Origin: Hyphomicrobium denitrificans 1NES1
GTDB lineage: Bacteria > Pseudomonadota > Alphaproteobacteria > Rhizobiales > Hyphomicrobiaceae
NCBI RefSeq assembly: GCF_000230975.2
Contig: NC_021172.1
Span: 2,852,001 to 2,916,000, forward strand
DNA length: 64,000 nt
Direction: 5' to 3'
The notes under the pieces are model-generated. The model had not been told where the DNA came from. It searched no databases and saw only the letters and a program-made list of their open reading frames with translations. A program made the translations under genes and the position numbers. Below are positions 55,306-64,000 of the stretch, piece after piece; position 1 is the stretch's first letter, and each line of letters starts with the position of its first letter.

Positions 55306-56613
55306 ATGACGATCGCCGATCGACACAATGAGCATGGTTGGCCGCAGGGACGGTTTGCTTTGATCAGGCAAATCGTTCGTCCGGCAAGGGCGATCTTCGG
55401 CGCGATCGCGCGCATCGGCATCAAAGACTATCCTCCGGATACCCAGCGGCGCTTGAAGATTGTCAACGTATTTTCGTTCCTCGTCGTCGTCACGACATTC
55501 ATCTACGCGATGCAGCTCTGGATGTCGGGCGACAAAGCGATGATGCCCGTCGTTCTGATCAACCTCGGCCTTGCCGTCATCGTCTCGTTTGTGCCGCTGA
55601 TGCACAGGTTCAACGAGATGGCGGGCGGCCTGCTGCTTGTCGTTGCCGAATTCACCGCGCTCATCGGATTTACGTCCTACTTCGGACGCTTGGGCGGGGC
55701 GCCCCTGCAATATGTCGTGGCGGCGGCCGCACCGTTCGTGATTTTCGAAGCGCGGCGGTTCTGGCTCGTCTTCGCGATCGTGACGACGGCGCTCATTCTG
55801 CACCTCGTCGCCTGGTTCCAGTTTCCGACGGACGCAGCGCGGCTGCATACCGATCCGAGAGTTCTCAATTCCCTTTACGTGCAAGGTGCAATCACGACGT
55901 TCGGATTGATTGCGGCATGCGTCTACTATGCTTTCGGCCTTGTCGAGAACGCCAAGGCGGAAACCGAAACGGTCCTGCGCAACGTCCTTCCCGACGATGT
56001 CGTCGAGCGTCTGAAGGCAGCGCCGGGCGAGACGATCGCGGACGGGTTTTCGGATGCATCCGTGCTTTTTGCTGACATCAGCGGCTTCGTTCGTTTGGCC
56101 CACGAGCTTGGGCCGGAAAGAACCGTCGCGCTTTTGAACCGGCTCGTCACTGCCTTCGACGAGCTGGCGCAGCGCCACGGCGTCGAAAAGATCAAGACGA
56201 TCGGTGATGCCTACATGGTTGCATCGGGCGTGCCGATTCCGCGGCCTGATCATGCGCAGGTTTTAGCGGCGATGGCGCTCGATCTGCTCGTTGCCGTCCG
56301 AGACGTCAGTGCTGCCGAGAACCTGGACCTCAACGTCCGCATCGGCATGGCGTCCGGCCCGATGATGGCGGGTGTCATTGGAAGGAATAAATTCAGCTAT
56401 GACGTATGGGGCGATCCGGTGAACATGGCGAGCCGGCTCGAGCAATCAAGCGAAGTGGGGCGCATTACCATTTGCCCTACTTGCCATGCCGCATTGAAGG
56501 ATGCCTTCATCCTCCGGCCGCGCGGGCTGATCGACATCAAGGGCGTAGGCAAGCAGGAAGCCTGGTTCCTGGACGGCAGGCGAGAGTCCGGCTCAGCCCT
56601 TCCAGTGCAGTGA
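55306..56613 (+). CDS. Membrane adenylate/guanylate cyclase
   Basis: A 435-residue class III cyclase. Five or six N-terminal helices (about residues 50-215) form a membrane anchor, then the catalytic domain (about 250-420) has metal-binding ADISGF and TIGDAYM aspartates, and NKFSYDVWGDPVNMASRLEQ. Whether it makes cAMP or cGMP cannot be told by eye. Adjacent to a Crp-type receptor gene it is likely to supply its ligand. Its 3' end overlaps the convergent UPF0262 gene by 21 bases. Confidence 0.9.
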   Translation: MTIADRHNEHGWPQGRFALIRQIVRPARAIFGAIARIGIKDYPPDTQRRLKIVNVFSFLVVVTTFIYAMQLWMSGDKAMMPVVLINLGLAVIVSFVPLMHRFNEMAGGLLLVVAEFTALIGFTSYFGRLGGAPLQYVVAAAAPFVIFEARRFWLVFAIVTTALILHLVAWFQFPTDAARLHTDPRVLNSLYVQGAITTFGLIAACVYYAFGLVENAKAETETVLRNVLPDDVVERLKAAPGETIADGFSDASVLFADISGFVRLAHELGPERTVALLNRLVTAFDELAQRHGVEKIKTIGDAYMVASGVPIPRPDHAQVLAAMALDLLVAVRDVSAAENLDLNVRIGMASGPMMAGVIGRNKFSYDVWGDPVNMASRLEQSSEVGRITICPTCHAALKDAFILRPRGLIDIKGVGKQEAWFLDGRRESGSALPVQ

Positions 56614-57087
56614 GCAGACGAGCGTAAACAGCCTGCGGGCCGTATCCTCGTCGATGATGATTTTCGGCAGCAGCTTATCGCGCAGCAGAACGCTGCCTTC
56701 GTCGTGGAGAGCGCGGCGGCTGACGTCGATGGCCTGAATGCGCGCGGGCGGCGCGGTTCTAACCGCTTCGTAGTAGGACTCGCAGACCATGAAGTAGTCC
56801 TTCATGATGCGTTTAAGGGGCGTCAACGCCACGGTGTGCTCGAAGCTCTGTCCATTGCCTGCCGCGGCAACGTTCATTTGGAGACGGTCGTCAACGATCG
56901 AAAGATGCAACTTATAAGGGCCATCATCCAAGTCTTCGACACGGAAGGTGTTGCCGTCGAGAATATCGAAAATAGCAACTTCCCGCTCATGCTCAGCATT
57001 CACGTTCGCGCGGCCGAGCGATTTCGTGTCGAGCGTAATTTCCGCCAGACGATCACAACTATCGGCGCTGCTCACGGTTTGATCCAT
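56593..57087 (-). CDS. UPF0262 family protein
   Basis: A 164-residue soluble protein of unknown function, characteristic of alphaproteobacteria. LAEITLDTKSLGRANVNAEHEREVAIFDIL and LKRIMKDYFMVCESYYEA are the recognised family parts, given here as NAEHEREVAIFDIL and KDYFMVCESYYEA. It lies six bases after hisD, the usual neighbour in Rhizobiales, and is probably part of the hisD operon. Confidence 0.9.
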   Translation of the reverse strand: MDQTVSSADSCDRLAEITLDTKSLGRANVNAEHEREVAIFDILDGNTFRVEDLDDGPYKLHLSIVDDRLQMNVAAAGNGQSFEHTVALTPLKRIMKDYFMVCESYYEAVRTAPPARIQAIDVSRRALHDEGSVLLRDKLLPKIIIDEDTARRLFTLVCSLHWKG

Positions 57088-57093
57088 TCTGCC

Positions 57094-58392
57094 TCAAGTC
57101 GTTTTGGCAAGACGTACTTCCACAGAACGGCGATGGCCTTCCAATCCTTCGGCGCGCGCCAGCGTCATCGCCGCAGGCCCCAGCGCCGCCAAAGCCGCCT
57201 CATCAAGCTTCAGAATCGACGTGCGCTTCATGAAATCGAGGACTCCGAGGCCAGAGGAAAAACGCGCGCTCCGTGCGGTCGGCAGGACGTGGTTGGAGCC
57301 GGACACGTAGTCGCCGATCACTTCGGGAGTCACATGTCCAATGAAAATCGCGCCAGCGTTGCGAATGCGTTTCGATAGATCTTCCGCATTCTCCGTCGCG
57401 ATTTCGAGATGCTCGGCGGCGACGCGATCTGCCAATGCCGGAGCTTCGTCGAGCGATTTTAAAACTATCGTCGCACCAAAAGCGTTCCAGCTTTCGCCCG
57501 CGATATTTCCGCGCGGAAGCGTCTGCAACTGACGAGCGACGGCTTGTTCGACGGACGCCGCGAAATTTTCGTCGTCGGTCATCAAAATCGACTGCGCGGC
57601 CGTGTCGTGCTCCGCCTGAGCGATCAGATCGCTCGCTATACAGTCCGGATCGTTGTGGCCATCGGCGATGACGAGAACCTCGGACGGGCCTGCAATCGAA
57701 TCGATGCCGACAATACCGAACACCTGCCGCTTGGCAGCGGCGACGTAGGCGTTGCCCGGTCCGACGATCTTGACGACGGGACGGATCGTTTCGGTTCCGT
57801 AAGCCAGCGCGGCAACGGCTTGCGCGCCGCCGATGCGATAGATCTCGGTGATGCCGGCGATCTTGGCCGCCGCCAGAACCAACGGATTCAATTCTCCGCC
57901 GGGAGACGGGACGACCATCACGATGCGCGGCACGCCGGCGACTTTCGCAGGCACCGCATTCATCAGGACCGAACTCGGATAGGATGCGAGGCCGCCCGGC
58001 ACATAGAGGCCTGCCGATTCCACCGCCGTCCAACGATGTCCGAGTTCGACGCCCGCGGCGTCGCGGTAGCGATCATCTGACGGTAGCTGGCGTTTGTGAT
58101 GATCGGCGATACGATCGTGCGCGAAGTGTAGGGCATCGAGTGTCTCTTTCGAGCACTCGCGAACAGCTGCTTCGATTTCCGCGGCCGTTACGGCAATGCC
58201 TGATTTTCGCAGATCGAGGCGATCGAATTTGAGAGTGAGGTCGACGAGGGCCGCGTCACCGCGCGCGCGAATGTCAGCGATGATGTCTCTTACGGCGTTG
58301 TCGACGTCGACGGAGACTTCGCGCTTTTGCGAGAGCAGGGTTGCGAACTGCTGCTCAAAATTCTTATCGACGCTCTTCAGCCGCATCGGCAT
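57094..58392 (-). CDS. hisD: Histidinol dehydrogenase
   Basis: A 432-residue zinc enzyme oxidising L-histidinol to histidine in two NAD-dependent steps. VPGGLASYPSSVLMNAVPAKVAGV, AALAYGTETIRPVVKIVGPGN and DLIAQAEHDTAAQSIL (zinc-site Gln/His) are diagnostic. ATG 58392 is preceded by GAGGA nine bases away; a GTG at 58398 is in frame. Followed by UPF0262. Confidence 0.97.
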   Translation of the reverse strand: MPMRLKSVDKNFEQQFATLLSQKREVSVDVDNAVRDIIADIRARGDAALVDLTLKFDRLDLRKSGIAVTAAEIEAAVRECSKETLDALHFAHDRIADHHKRQLPSDDRYRDAAGVELGHRWTAVESAGLYVPGGLASYPSSVLMNAVPAKVAGVPRIVMVVPSPGGELNPLVLAAAKIAGITEIYRIGGAQAVAALAYGTETIRPVVKIVGPGNAYVAAAKRQVFGIVGIDSIAGPSEVLVIADGHNDPDCIASDLIAQAEHDTAAQSILMTDDENFAASVEQAVARQLQTLPRGNIAGESWNAFGATIVLKSLDEAPALADRVAAEHLEIATENAEDLSKRIRNAGAIFIGHVTPEVIGDYVSGSNHVLPTARSARFSSGLGVLDFMKRTSILKLDEAALAALGPAAMTLARAEGLEGHRRSVEVRLAKTT

Positions 58393-58429
58393 AAGCACTG
58401 TTCCTCAGAGCGTTAGGGACCCAACAAAT

Positions 58430-58900
58430 TCAGCCTGCGTCTTCGGGGTGCTCCGGCGAATGTTTCGTGGCCCAAGCCGCCCCGAGGTCCTTCAACTCGA
58501 CCTCGACGCATTCGACGTGGAGCCGAATGGCCGCCGCGCCCGAAAAAGTCAACGTGACATTGCCTTCCGGCGTTTCCGATCCACCGGTCGGTTCAAACGT
58601 AATTGCCAGCAATGCGAGCGCCGCGCGCTTATCCTTAAGATCAATTCCCTGCAGTTTGGCACCTAGGACACGCTCAAAGCGAATGCCCGTCCGGCGGCGT
58701 TCGAACTTCTCCGATGGCGCATGCGGTTTCGATTTTGCCTCGGCGAGCTTCCCCCAGTCGAACCGGTTGGCGATCACGACGAAGCGCTTTTCGCTCGGTA
58801 GATACGTCATTTCGCCGACGCGGAGCAGGGCATCCTGCAGGTGTGCGGAGATGACGTTCAAGTCTTCTGCGTCGAGAGCGATGAGTTTGAGGTCGGGCAT
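58430..58900 (-). CDS. DUF2948 family protein
   Basis: A 156-residue protein of unknown function that is typically found between murA and hisD in Rhizobiales. LKLIALDAEDLNVISAHLQDALL and FVVIANRFDWGKL match the family as I know it, and HVECVEVELKDLGAAW near the end. The ATG at 58900 fits the usual MPDLKLIALD start; the upstream frame is not considered coding. Confidence 0.88.
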   Translation of the reverse strand: MPDLKLIALDAEDLNVISAHLQDALLRVGEMTYLPSEKRFVVIANRFDWGKLAEAKSKPHAPSEKFERRRTGIRFERVLGAKLQGIDLKDKRAALALLAITFEPTGGSETPEGNVTLTFSGAAAIRLHVECVEVELKDLGAAWATKHSPEHPEDAG

Positions 58901-59014
58901 CGATGCTGACAATCTCCCGGCGAACGCCTGAAAAACCATGCTATCCGACGGAGTGTTATCGGGCGGGCGGGGCTGGTGCAATATCGTCCCGAGGAGGAAT
59001 GTAGCGTCTCGGCG

Positions 59015-60307
59015 TCAGCCGCTCGCCAGCCGCTCGATGTTGGCCCCGCAACGGCTGAGTTTCTGCTCCAGCTGCTCGAAACCGCGATCCAAGTGGTAAA
59101 CACGATTGATCACCGTCTCACCCTCGCCTGCGAGACCGGCAATGACCAGCGATACCGACGCCCTGAGGTCGGTTGCCATGACCGGCGCACCCTTCAGCGT
59201 CTTGACGCCTTTGATCGTCGCCGTGTCGCCGTGAAGCTGGATATCGGCTCCGAGACGGGCCAGCTCCTGCACATGCATGAAGCGGTTTTCGAAAATCGTT
59301 TCGCGAATGATACTCGTTCCGGAGGCGAGGGTCAGCAGCGCCATCAGTTGTGCCTGCAGGTCGGTCGGAAAGCCCGGAAAGGGCTCCGTTTCTATCGAGA
59401 CAGGCTCGATGCCGCCGCCATTGCGCATCACGCGGATGCCGGTATCGGTCGCCTTCAAGGCCGTGCCGGTATTGGCGAGGACATCGAGCGCCGCTTTCAG
59501 ATCGTCGATGCGGCCACCTTCCAGGGTCACATCGCCGCCTGTCGCGGCGACGGCCATCGCGAAGGTTCCGGTTTCGATGCGATCAGGGAGGACTGTGTGA
59601 ACTGCGCCTTCGAGGCGGTCGCGCCCTTGAATTCTAAGCGTCGACGTGCCGATGCCTTCGACCTTGGCGCCCATCTTCGAAAGGCAGCTCGCGACGTCAC
59701 CGATTTCCGGCTCGCGCGCGGCGTTCTCAATGACGGTCTCTCCTTTCGCCAAAGCCGCCGCTAGCAGGACGTTATGCGTGGCGCCGACCGAAACTTTAGG
59801 AAATACGATGCGCGTGCCGCGCAGTCCTTTCGGAGCCCGTGCGATGACATAGCCGGCATCGATGTCGATCTCGGCGCCGAGCGCCTTCAATCCCATCAGA
59901 TGCAAATCGACGGGGCGCGTTCCGATCGCGCAGCCACCTGGCAGCGATACCTTCGCTTCGCCCATGCGTGCAATCAGCGGACCCAGCACCCAGAAGCTGG
60001 CGCGCATCCGCGAAACCATTTCGTAGGGTGCCGTCGTGTCGACGATATCGCGAGCGGTCAGATGGAATGTCTCGCCGAGGTGCATCGCCGGACCCGGCCG
60101 CTTGCCGTCAACTGCGAGGTCAACGCCATGGTTGCGCAAGATGCGCACGAGCAGGTTGACGTCGGCAAGGTTCGGAACATTTTTAAGCGTCAGCCGGTCC
60201 TCGGTCAGGAGGCTGGCAATGAGTAGCGGCAAGGCCGCGTTCTTGGCACCGGAAATCGGGATCGTGCCACGGAGTGCCTGACCGCCGGTAATCCTGATCC
60301 GATCCAT
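59015..60307 (-). CDS. murA: UDP-N-acetylglucosamine 1-carboxyvinyltransferase
   Basis: A 430-residue enzyme for the first committed step of peptidoglycan synthesis, transferring enolpyruvate to UDP-GlcNAc. Lys22 is in SGAKNA, and the catalytic and fosfomycin-target Cys126 is in [26 protein letters not shown] and [12 protein letters not shown] are further family motifs. ATG 60307 has GAAGG seven bases upstream; an in-frame frame extends upstream but is unrelated. Confidence 0.98.
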   Translation of the reverse strand: MDRIRITGGQALRGTIPISGAKNAALPLLIASLLTEDRLTLKNVPNLADVNLLVRILRNHGVDLAVDGKRPGPAMHLGETFHLTARDIVDTTAPYEMVSRMRASFWVLGPLIARMGEAKVSLPGGCAIGTRPVDLHLMGLKALGAEIDIDAGYVIARAPKGLRGTRIVFPKVSVGATHNVLLAAALAKGETVIENAAREPEIGDVASCLSKMGAKVEGIGTSTLRIQGRDRLEGAVHTVLPDRIETGTFAMAVAATGGDVTLEGGRIDDLKAALDVLANTGTALKATDTGIRVMRNGGGIEPVSIETEPFPGFPTDLQAQLMALLTLASGTSIIRETIFENRFMHVQELARLGADIQLHGDTATIKGVKTLKGAPVMATDLRASVSLVIAGLAGEGETVINRVYHLDRGFEQLEQKLSRCGANIERLASG

Positions 60308-60452
60308 AAATGCCTTCTGGCTCCAAGCGTAAGGCAAGTCCTTGCGGCAGCGAAGATTCGCGTCTTTGCCCGTGTCGCTGATACTGGTTTCGCGGCAGGT
60401 CCCGCAAGGGAGTTTTGCCGATGGACGCCCCGAGCGCACCCTTCTGGAACAA

Positions 60453-60608
60453 TTACTCGCCCGGGGTGTTGTCTTTGCCACCCGTTCGGCTGCGAGCGGC
60501 CTCTTTGCGGCGTTTCAAGTTGGCCCGCAGGACTTCCGCGAGGCGCTCGGCACGCGCTTCCTTGGGTGAGGGGCCCTGGCTTTTTTCCTTTGAAATTCGG
60601 TCGGTCAT
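60453..60608 (-). CDS. Small conserved-looking protein upstream of murA
   Basis: A 51-residue basic, helical protein starting [18 protein letters not shown] and containing [19 protein letters not shown]. The wording resembles a small protein often annotated as hypothetical upstream of murA and near a tRNA-Thr gene in Rhizobiales. It has ATG 60608 and TAA 60453. No function is known to me. It is easily missed because of its length. It is divergent from the tRNA-Thr gene and could be the first gene of the murA unit. Confidence 0.65.
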   Translation of the reverse strand: MTDRISKEKSQGPSPKEARAERLAEVLRANLKRRKEAARSRTGGKDNTPGE

Positions 60609-60805
60609 GCGTATCCCGGCGGTCGCTCATATCCCAAGTCATGGTCCTGCGACATCGTCTCGGAGAGCTTGGCTTTCGGTCTTGCCCCTCGTCAAGCCTT
60701 GTGGCAGTGTCCGGCCGCCTGCCAAGCGGGCACCACGCGCGTCGGTTTCGTCGGCGCGCTTGCTTTTTCTTGGGCGCCGATTGCCGGCACCCTGAGGCCG
60801 TCTAG

Positions 60806-60880
<75 letters not shown>

Positions 60881-60888
60881 TCAAAATC

Positions 60889-60909
60889 CCTTTATTTCAA
60901 AGGCTTTTT
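60889..60909 (+). terminator. Weak terminator after tRNA-Thr
   Basis: Five-base stem CCTTT/AAAGG around ATTTC, followed by CTTTTTG. Short, but well placed just after the tRNA. Confidence 0.4.
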
Positions 60910-60987
60910 GGGCACTCTGTCGGATAATCATGGTTCGAACATGTCAGGAACGGCCGGGATGCCAGCGGGAGAGACGCGAGGCGGGAT

Positions 60988-61284
60988 TCAAAGCCGAATC
61001 TTTGGTGGCTCCCAGGACGGATCTTGATTGATCCCGGCTGCCACGCAGTAACGACGCAAACCCGTCAATGCCGGCTCCTTATCGGAGCCAAACTTCTTTC
61101 CGATGATCCAACCTGTAAGCCGCATCGTAAACGCTTCTCGGCCTTCCGTGCTCATGTCATCTACACACCGGAAAACTTGCTCGATGAGCATAAGGGCGCG
61201 TTCGCAATCGCTTTGCTCTGGCTCTGGGGTGCGCCGTAACGCCAGAAGCTCCGAAATACGCGTATATGACTCTTCCTGTCCCAT
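60988..61284 (-). CDS. Hypothetical protein
   Basis: A 98-residue soluble protein without recognised family. It is mostly helical in look, with three cysteines and a hydrophilic N-terminus (MGQEESYTRISELLALRR). ATG 61284 has AGGA at suitable distance, which supports translation. It lies between the tRNA-Thr and LuxR genes, with no partner. Confidence 0.55.
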   Translation of the reverse strand: MGQEESYTRISELLALRRTPEPEQSDCERALMLIEQVFRCVDDMSTEGREAFTMRLTGWIIGKKFGSDKEPALTGLRRYCVAAGINQDPSWEPPKIRL

Positions 61285-61412
61285 AGGAGCATCCTAGCGG
61301 AGAAGGCAGGCGCACATAATTGTCAGAAACGACAGGCGGCAAATTCAAGCCGGGTGACCTGCGGCGATCGTCACGAGGCACGCTAACGCGACGGCTCGTC
61401 CTGCGGTGCAAT

Positions 61413-62093
61413 TCAGACCGCGATGAGCTGTTGCGCGACGGCTTTGGCAACAGCCTGGGTCGTCGTGATGCAGTTCAGTTTTTCACGTGCGGAATTCAGG
61501 TGGAAACGAACAGTTCGTTCACTGATTCCGAGAATGATGCTTGCCTCCCAAGCGGATTTTCCCGCCGCGACCCACCGAAGGCAGTCGAGCTCGCGTGCGG
61601 AAACGACGAGAGCTTCGGACGTATCCACCCCGTTGCGCCGGAGCATGTGGCAGTGAAAGTATTCACCTAATATCTTCAGTTCGCTGAGTTCCGGCGCAAT
61701 TTCGTTGTCCAAGTCATCTCCGCCCGGGGCGCTCCTGAAGCCGAGAATCGCAAACTCGCCGCGTCGCGACGTGAGCTGCACGGCGCCAGATGGCGCATCG
61801 CCAGTGAGCAGCTGATTGCCGTCCGATTGTCTGCACGCCATTTCGACAGTGCGGATCTCGGCAAGACGGTGCATCGGCACAGCCCTGCTTGTGATCGCCT
61901 GGCTGGCCATATCTCCTGAAAACGCACAGTGTACGAACGAGCCGCTCGAAAAGCGCGGGATGTTCACGCACAAATACCAAATATCCGAGAGCCGATAGAT
62001 TTCGCGCGCGGCCATAAGGAATGCAATGCCCTTGTCTCGCTCGACGACCGTGCTCCGATCGTCAACGATCTCTGATAATATACCCGCTAACAT
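61413..62093 (-). CDS. LuxR-family regulator with autoinducer-binding-like domain
   Basis: A 226-residue regulator. The C-terminal 65 residues are a LuxR HTH (VSARELDCLRWVAAGKSAWE, ILGISERTVRFHLNSAREKL). The N-terminal region has the length and LSDIWYLCVNIP pattern of an autoinducer-binding fold, but the conserved ligand-pocket residues were not all seen. No luxI-type gene is in the window, so it may be a solo receptor. GGAAAG upstream favours ATG 62093; a TTG directly after the HlyD-family stop is an alternative. It is downstream of the secretion genes. Confidence 0.75.
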   Translation of the reverse strand: MLAGILSEIVDDRSTVVERDKGIAFLMAAREIYRLSDIWYLCVNIPRFSSGSFVHCAFSGDMASQAITSRAVPMHRLAEIRTVEMACRQSDGNQLLTGDAPSGAVQLTSRRGEFAILGFRSAPGGDDLDNEIAPELSELKILGEYFHCHMLRRNGVDTSEALVVSARELDCLRWVAAGKSAWEASIILGISERTVRFHLNSAREKLNCITTTQAVAKAVAQQLIAV

Positions 62094-62150
62094 GATGACT
62101 TTCCGATAATATCGTTCACCGAGATGATTTAGAGAAGCTTTGGGGTTCAA

Positions 62151-63509
62151 TCATTTTTCCCTGAAGGCTCGCGAGAAGCTGCCCATGATCGGCTCCATCA
62201 GATAGTCGAAGAGCGTCCGTTCTCCGGTCCGGATGTAGAGGTCCGCAGGCATGCCAGGCGTGGGCTTGAAGTTCGCCACCTTGGCCTTGACGTCCGTATC
62301 GTCGAGCTTGACGCGAACGATGAATGAGCCACGGTCGGTTGTTTCCGGTGTCGCCGTCAGCATCGAAGGCCGATCTGCAATGGTGTCGGCGGAAAGATAG
62401 GTTACGCGTCCGTCGATCATTGGCGTTATGCGCTGGTTCAGGGCGGAGAGCCGAACGGTCGCAGACTGTCCTTCTTTAACGTGCGCTACCTGGTTTGGAC
62501 TGATGCGCCCCTCGATGATGAGTTCGTCGTTCACGGGCAACAGCTCCAGGATGGTGCCGCCCGCGGAGACGACACCACCTCGTGTGTGCTGGTTGAGCTT
62601 TACGACGATGCCTCGGACGGGAGCCTTTATTTCGGTTCGCTCGACGACATCCTTCGCGGCTCGAATCTGTTCCGTTACATCGTCGAGCTCGGATTCGGTC
62701 TGCCGCAACTCCTCGACGGCCTTCTGAGTCACTGTCGAATGGACGGATGCGATTTGCTGCTCGGCGCGTGCGATCTGCTGGCGACTGTCTGCCACGCGCC
62801 CAACAAGTTCGCCAAGCTGGCCGGTCAACGCCGCCTCGTCGCGTTGAACCGAATAGACTTCCGTTCTGCGAATAAGGTCGCGATCAAGCAGAGAATTTTT
62901 GGCTTTGAGCTCTTCCCCAAAAAGACCGAGCCGTTCCTGCGTCGCCTTGATCTGCGCCTGATAGCCGACGATGCTTTCCTTGAGACCGGCAATCTCCCTC
63001 TGCATCACGGCATCTTCGTTCTCGGCTTTCTTTCGGCGCGAGTCGAGTTCAAGCTGCTGGCGGTTGATGATCGTCTGCACTTCAGGATCGTCGATATCGA
63101 TATCGGACGTTGACGGCAAAACGAACGTGCTCTTGCCGGCAAGCTCGGCTTCAAGGCGCGCCTGCGTCGATACCAGTCTATATTTTCTAAGCACGAGCAT
63201 GCGCAGCTTGGCGACTGCGGTCGTCGGATCGAGCCGCACCAAGATCTGCCCTGCTTCGACGAGATCACCTTCTTTGACGGCAACCTCGCTGACAATGCCA
63301 CCTTCAAGATGCTGGATCTGCTTATTTTGCCCGGCGGCGACGAACGTTCCGGAGGTAACGACCGCGCCATCCAATGGCGCCGTCGCGGCCCACGCACCAA
63401 ATCCGACAGCACAAACAGCGACTACGCCCAGCCCGATCAAGCTCGGAAGGCGTGAACTCCTGGATACGCCCCTGTGCCATTCATCTATCCCAGGACAGCC
63501 AAGAAGCAT
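62151..63509 (-). CDS. Type I secretion membrane fusion protein (HlyD/PrtE family)
   Basis: A 452-residue inner-membrane adaptor connecting the ABC exporter to an outer-membrane channel. One N-terminal helix (GLGVVAVCAVGFGAWAATAP), then QIQHLEGGIVSEVAVKEGDLVEAGQ (lipoyl-like motif), a long coiled coil (about 105-290), and the IVKLNQHTRGGVV and LYIRTGERTLFDYLMEP C-terminal motifs. AGGGGA lies six bases before ATG 63509; ATG 63515 is also possible. It follows the ATPase gene by about 50 bases. Confidence 0.92.
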   Translation of the reverse strand: MLLGCPGIDEWHRGVSRSSRLPSLIGLGVVAVCAVGFGAWAATAPLDGAVVTSGTFVAAGQNKQIQHLEGGIVSEVAVKEGDLVEAGQILVRLDPTTAVAKLRMLVLRKYRLVSTQARLEAELAGKSTFVLPSTSDIDIDDPEVQTIINRQQLELDSRRKKAENEDAVMQREIAGLKESIVGYQAQIKATQERLGLFGEELKAKNSLLDRDLIRRTEVYSVQRDEAALTGQLGELVGRVADSRQQIARAEQQIASVHSTVTQKAVEELRQTESELDDVTEQIRAAKDVVERTEIKAPVRGIVVKLNQHTRGGVVSAGGTILELLPVNDELIIEGRISPNQVAHVKEGQSATVRLSALNQRITPMIDGRVTYLSADTIADRPSMLTATPETTDRGSFIVRVKLDDTDVKAKVANFKPTPGMPADLYIRTGERTLFDYLMEPIMGSFSRAFREK

Positions 63510-63561
63510 TTTCATTCCCCTGACACATGCGAACGAAGATCAAAGTTATTTGCGAACATTC

Positions 63562-64000
63562 TCACGCTGATGGAACAGGAGCCGCTTGGCTGACGAGGCG
63601 ATGGAGCACATCGCGTGGCGCGCCAAAGCCTTCCATTCGTCCCGATCGCAAGACCAGAACCTTGTCGACGGTATTCAAGAGCGCGGGGCGCTGCGTAATC
63701 AGGACAATCGTTACGCCGCGCTCCTTCGCTCTCATCATGCTGTCGGCCAAAGCCTTCTCTCCAACCGAGTCGAGGTTCGAGTTCGGTTCGTCGAGCACGA
63801 TCAGCGAAGGGTTGCCGAAGAACGCACGGGCCAGAGCGATGCGCTGTTTCTGTCCGCCCGAAAGGGGCGCACCATTGCGGTCAAGCACCGTTTCGTAACC
63901 GGCGGCGAGCTGGCAAACCATGTCGTGGACGCCCGCGACGGCGGCCGCGTCATAAATCTCCTTGTCCGGAAGGTCAGTGCGGAGCCGACAAATATTTTCT
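63562..64000 (-). CDS. Type I secretion ABC transporter ATPase (PrtD-like), 3' part only
   Basis: The frame continues past the window edge; only the C-terminal 145 codons are present. Seen are [15 protein letters not shown] (signature), LIVLDEPNSNLD (Walker B and D-loop) and VLITQRPALLNTVDKVLVL. Preceding residues ENICRLRTDLPDKEIYDAA fit a PrtD/HlyB-type export ATPase. With the following HlyD-family gene it forms a type I secretion system. The substrate gene and outer-membrane channel lie outside the window. Confidence 0.9.
   Translation of the reverse strand, partial: ENICRLRTDLPDKEIYDAAAVAGVHDMVCQLAAGYETVLDRNGAPLSGGQKQRIALARAFFGNPSLIVLDEPNSNLDSVGEKALADSMMRAKERGVTIVLITQRPALLNTVDKVLVLRSGRMEGFGAPRDVLHRLVSQAAPVPSA

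Noticed and set aside
63531..63550. GAACGAAGA near the HlyD gene, resembling the start of the sulfur operator
   Set aside because: Only the first nine bases match; the TTGCT and TTAT parts of the 27-bp element are missing.

Overview
The window is a GC-rich chromosomal segment of an alphaproteobacterium, most likely in the order Hyphomicrobiales (Rhizobiales) and plausibly a Hyphomicrobium-like genus. The support is an EcfG/NepR/PhyR general stress response locus, the order murA, DUF2948, hisD, UPF0262 next to maf, yacG and tRNA-Phe, and a complete-looking oxygen-dependent cobalamin pathway. No phage, transposase, integrase or CRISPR array was seen, so this is core chromosome with a few accessory patches.

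Layout. Positions 1-9.1 kb hold mixed metabolic and envelope genes: an aas fragment, a ThiO-like oxidase, gamma-glutamyltransferase, a cupin, an L,D-transpeptidase, lipA and hyi. Positions 9.1-16.9 kb form a sulfate module on the minus strand: sbp, a porin, an XRE-cupin regulator and the translationally coupled cysT-cysW-cysA-cysB. A near-identical 27-bp element lies 60-68 bp upstream of sbp, the regulator and cysT. Positions 17.1-20.9 kb carry a DUF2796/ABC/DUF3299/DUF2946 cluster that looks like a Zrg-type metal (zinc?) system. Positions 21.0-27.1 kb are the general stress response locus: two HWE/HisKA_2 kinases, DUF1328, phyR, ecfG and nepR. It also contains an unannotated small RNA gene with an EcfG-type promoter, a C-rich loop and a terminator, reminiscent of Caulobacter GsrN.

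Positions 27.3-45.2 kb are a cobalamin regulon: cobB, cobM, cobE, cobL, cobK, cobJ, cobI, cobH, cobG, cobN and cobW on one side of a cobalamin riboswitch, and cobU, cobO, cobQ, cobD and a bluB-cobA fusion on the other. Together they cover most steps from uroporphyrinogen III through corrin ring formation, cobalt insertion, adenosylation, amidation and DMB synthesis. cobF, cobS/cobT of the chelatase, cobC, cobV and the DMB phosphoribosyltransferase are not in the window. Positions 45.3-50.1 kb encode a Gld-like ABC exporter with a DUF4340 partner. Positions 50.3-60.9 kb are housekeeping (trhO, an acyltransferase, tRNA-Phe, yacG, maf, a Crp/adenylate cyclase pair, UPF0262, hisD, DUF2948, murA, a 51-residue conserved-looking gene, tRNA-Thr). 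Positions 61-64 kb hold a LuxR solo next to a type I secretion adaptor and the end of its ABC ATPase, which runs off the window.

All function names come from recognising sequence motifs by eye. No database search, alignment or folding program was run.
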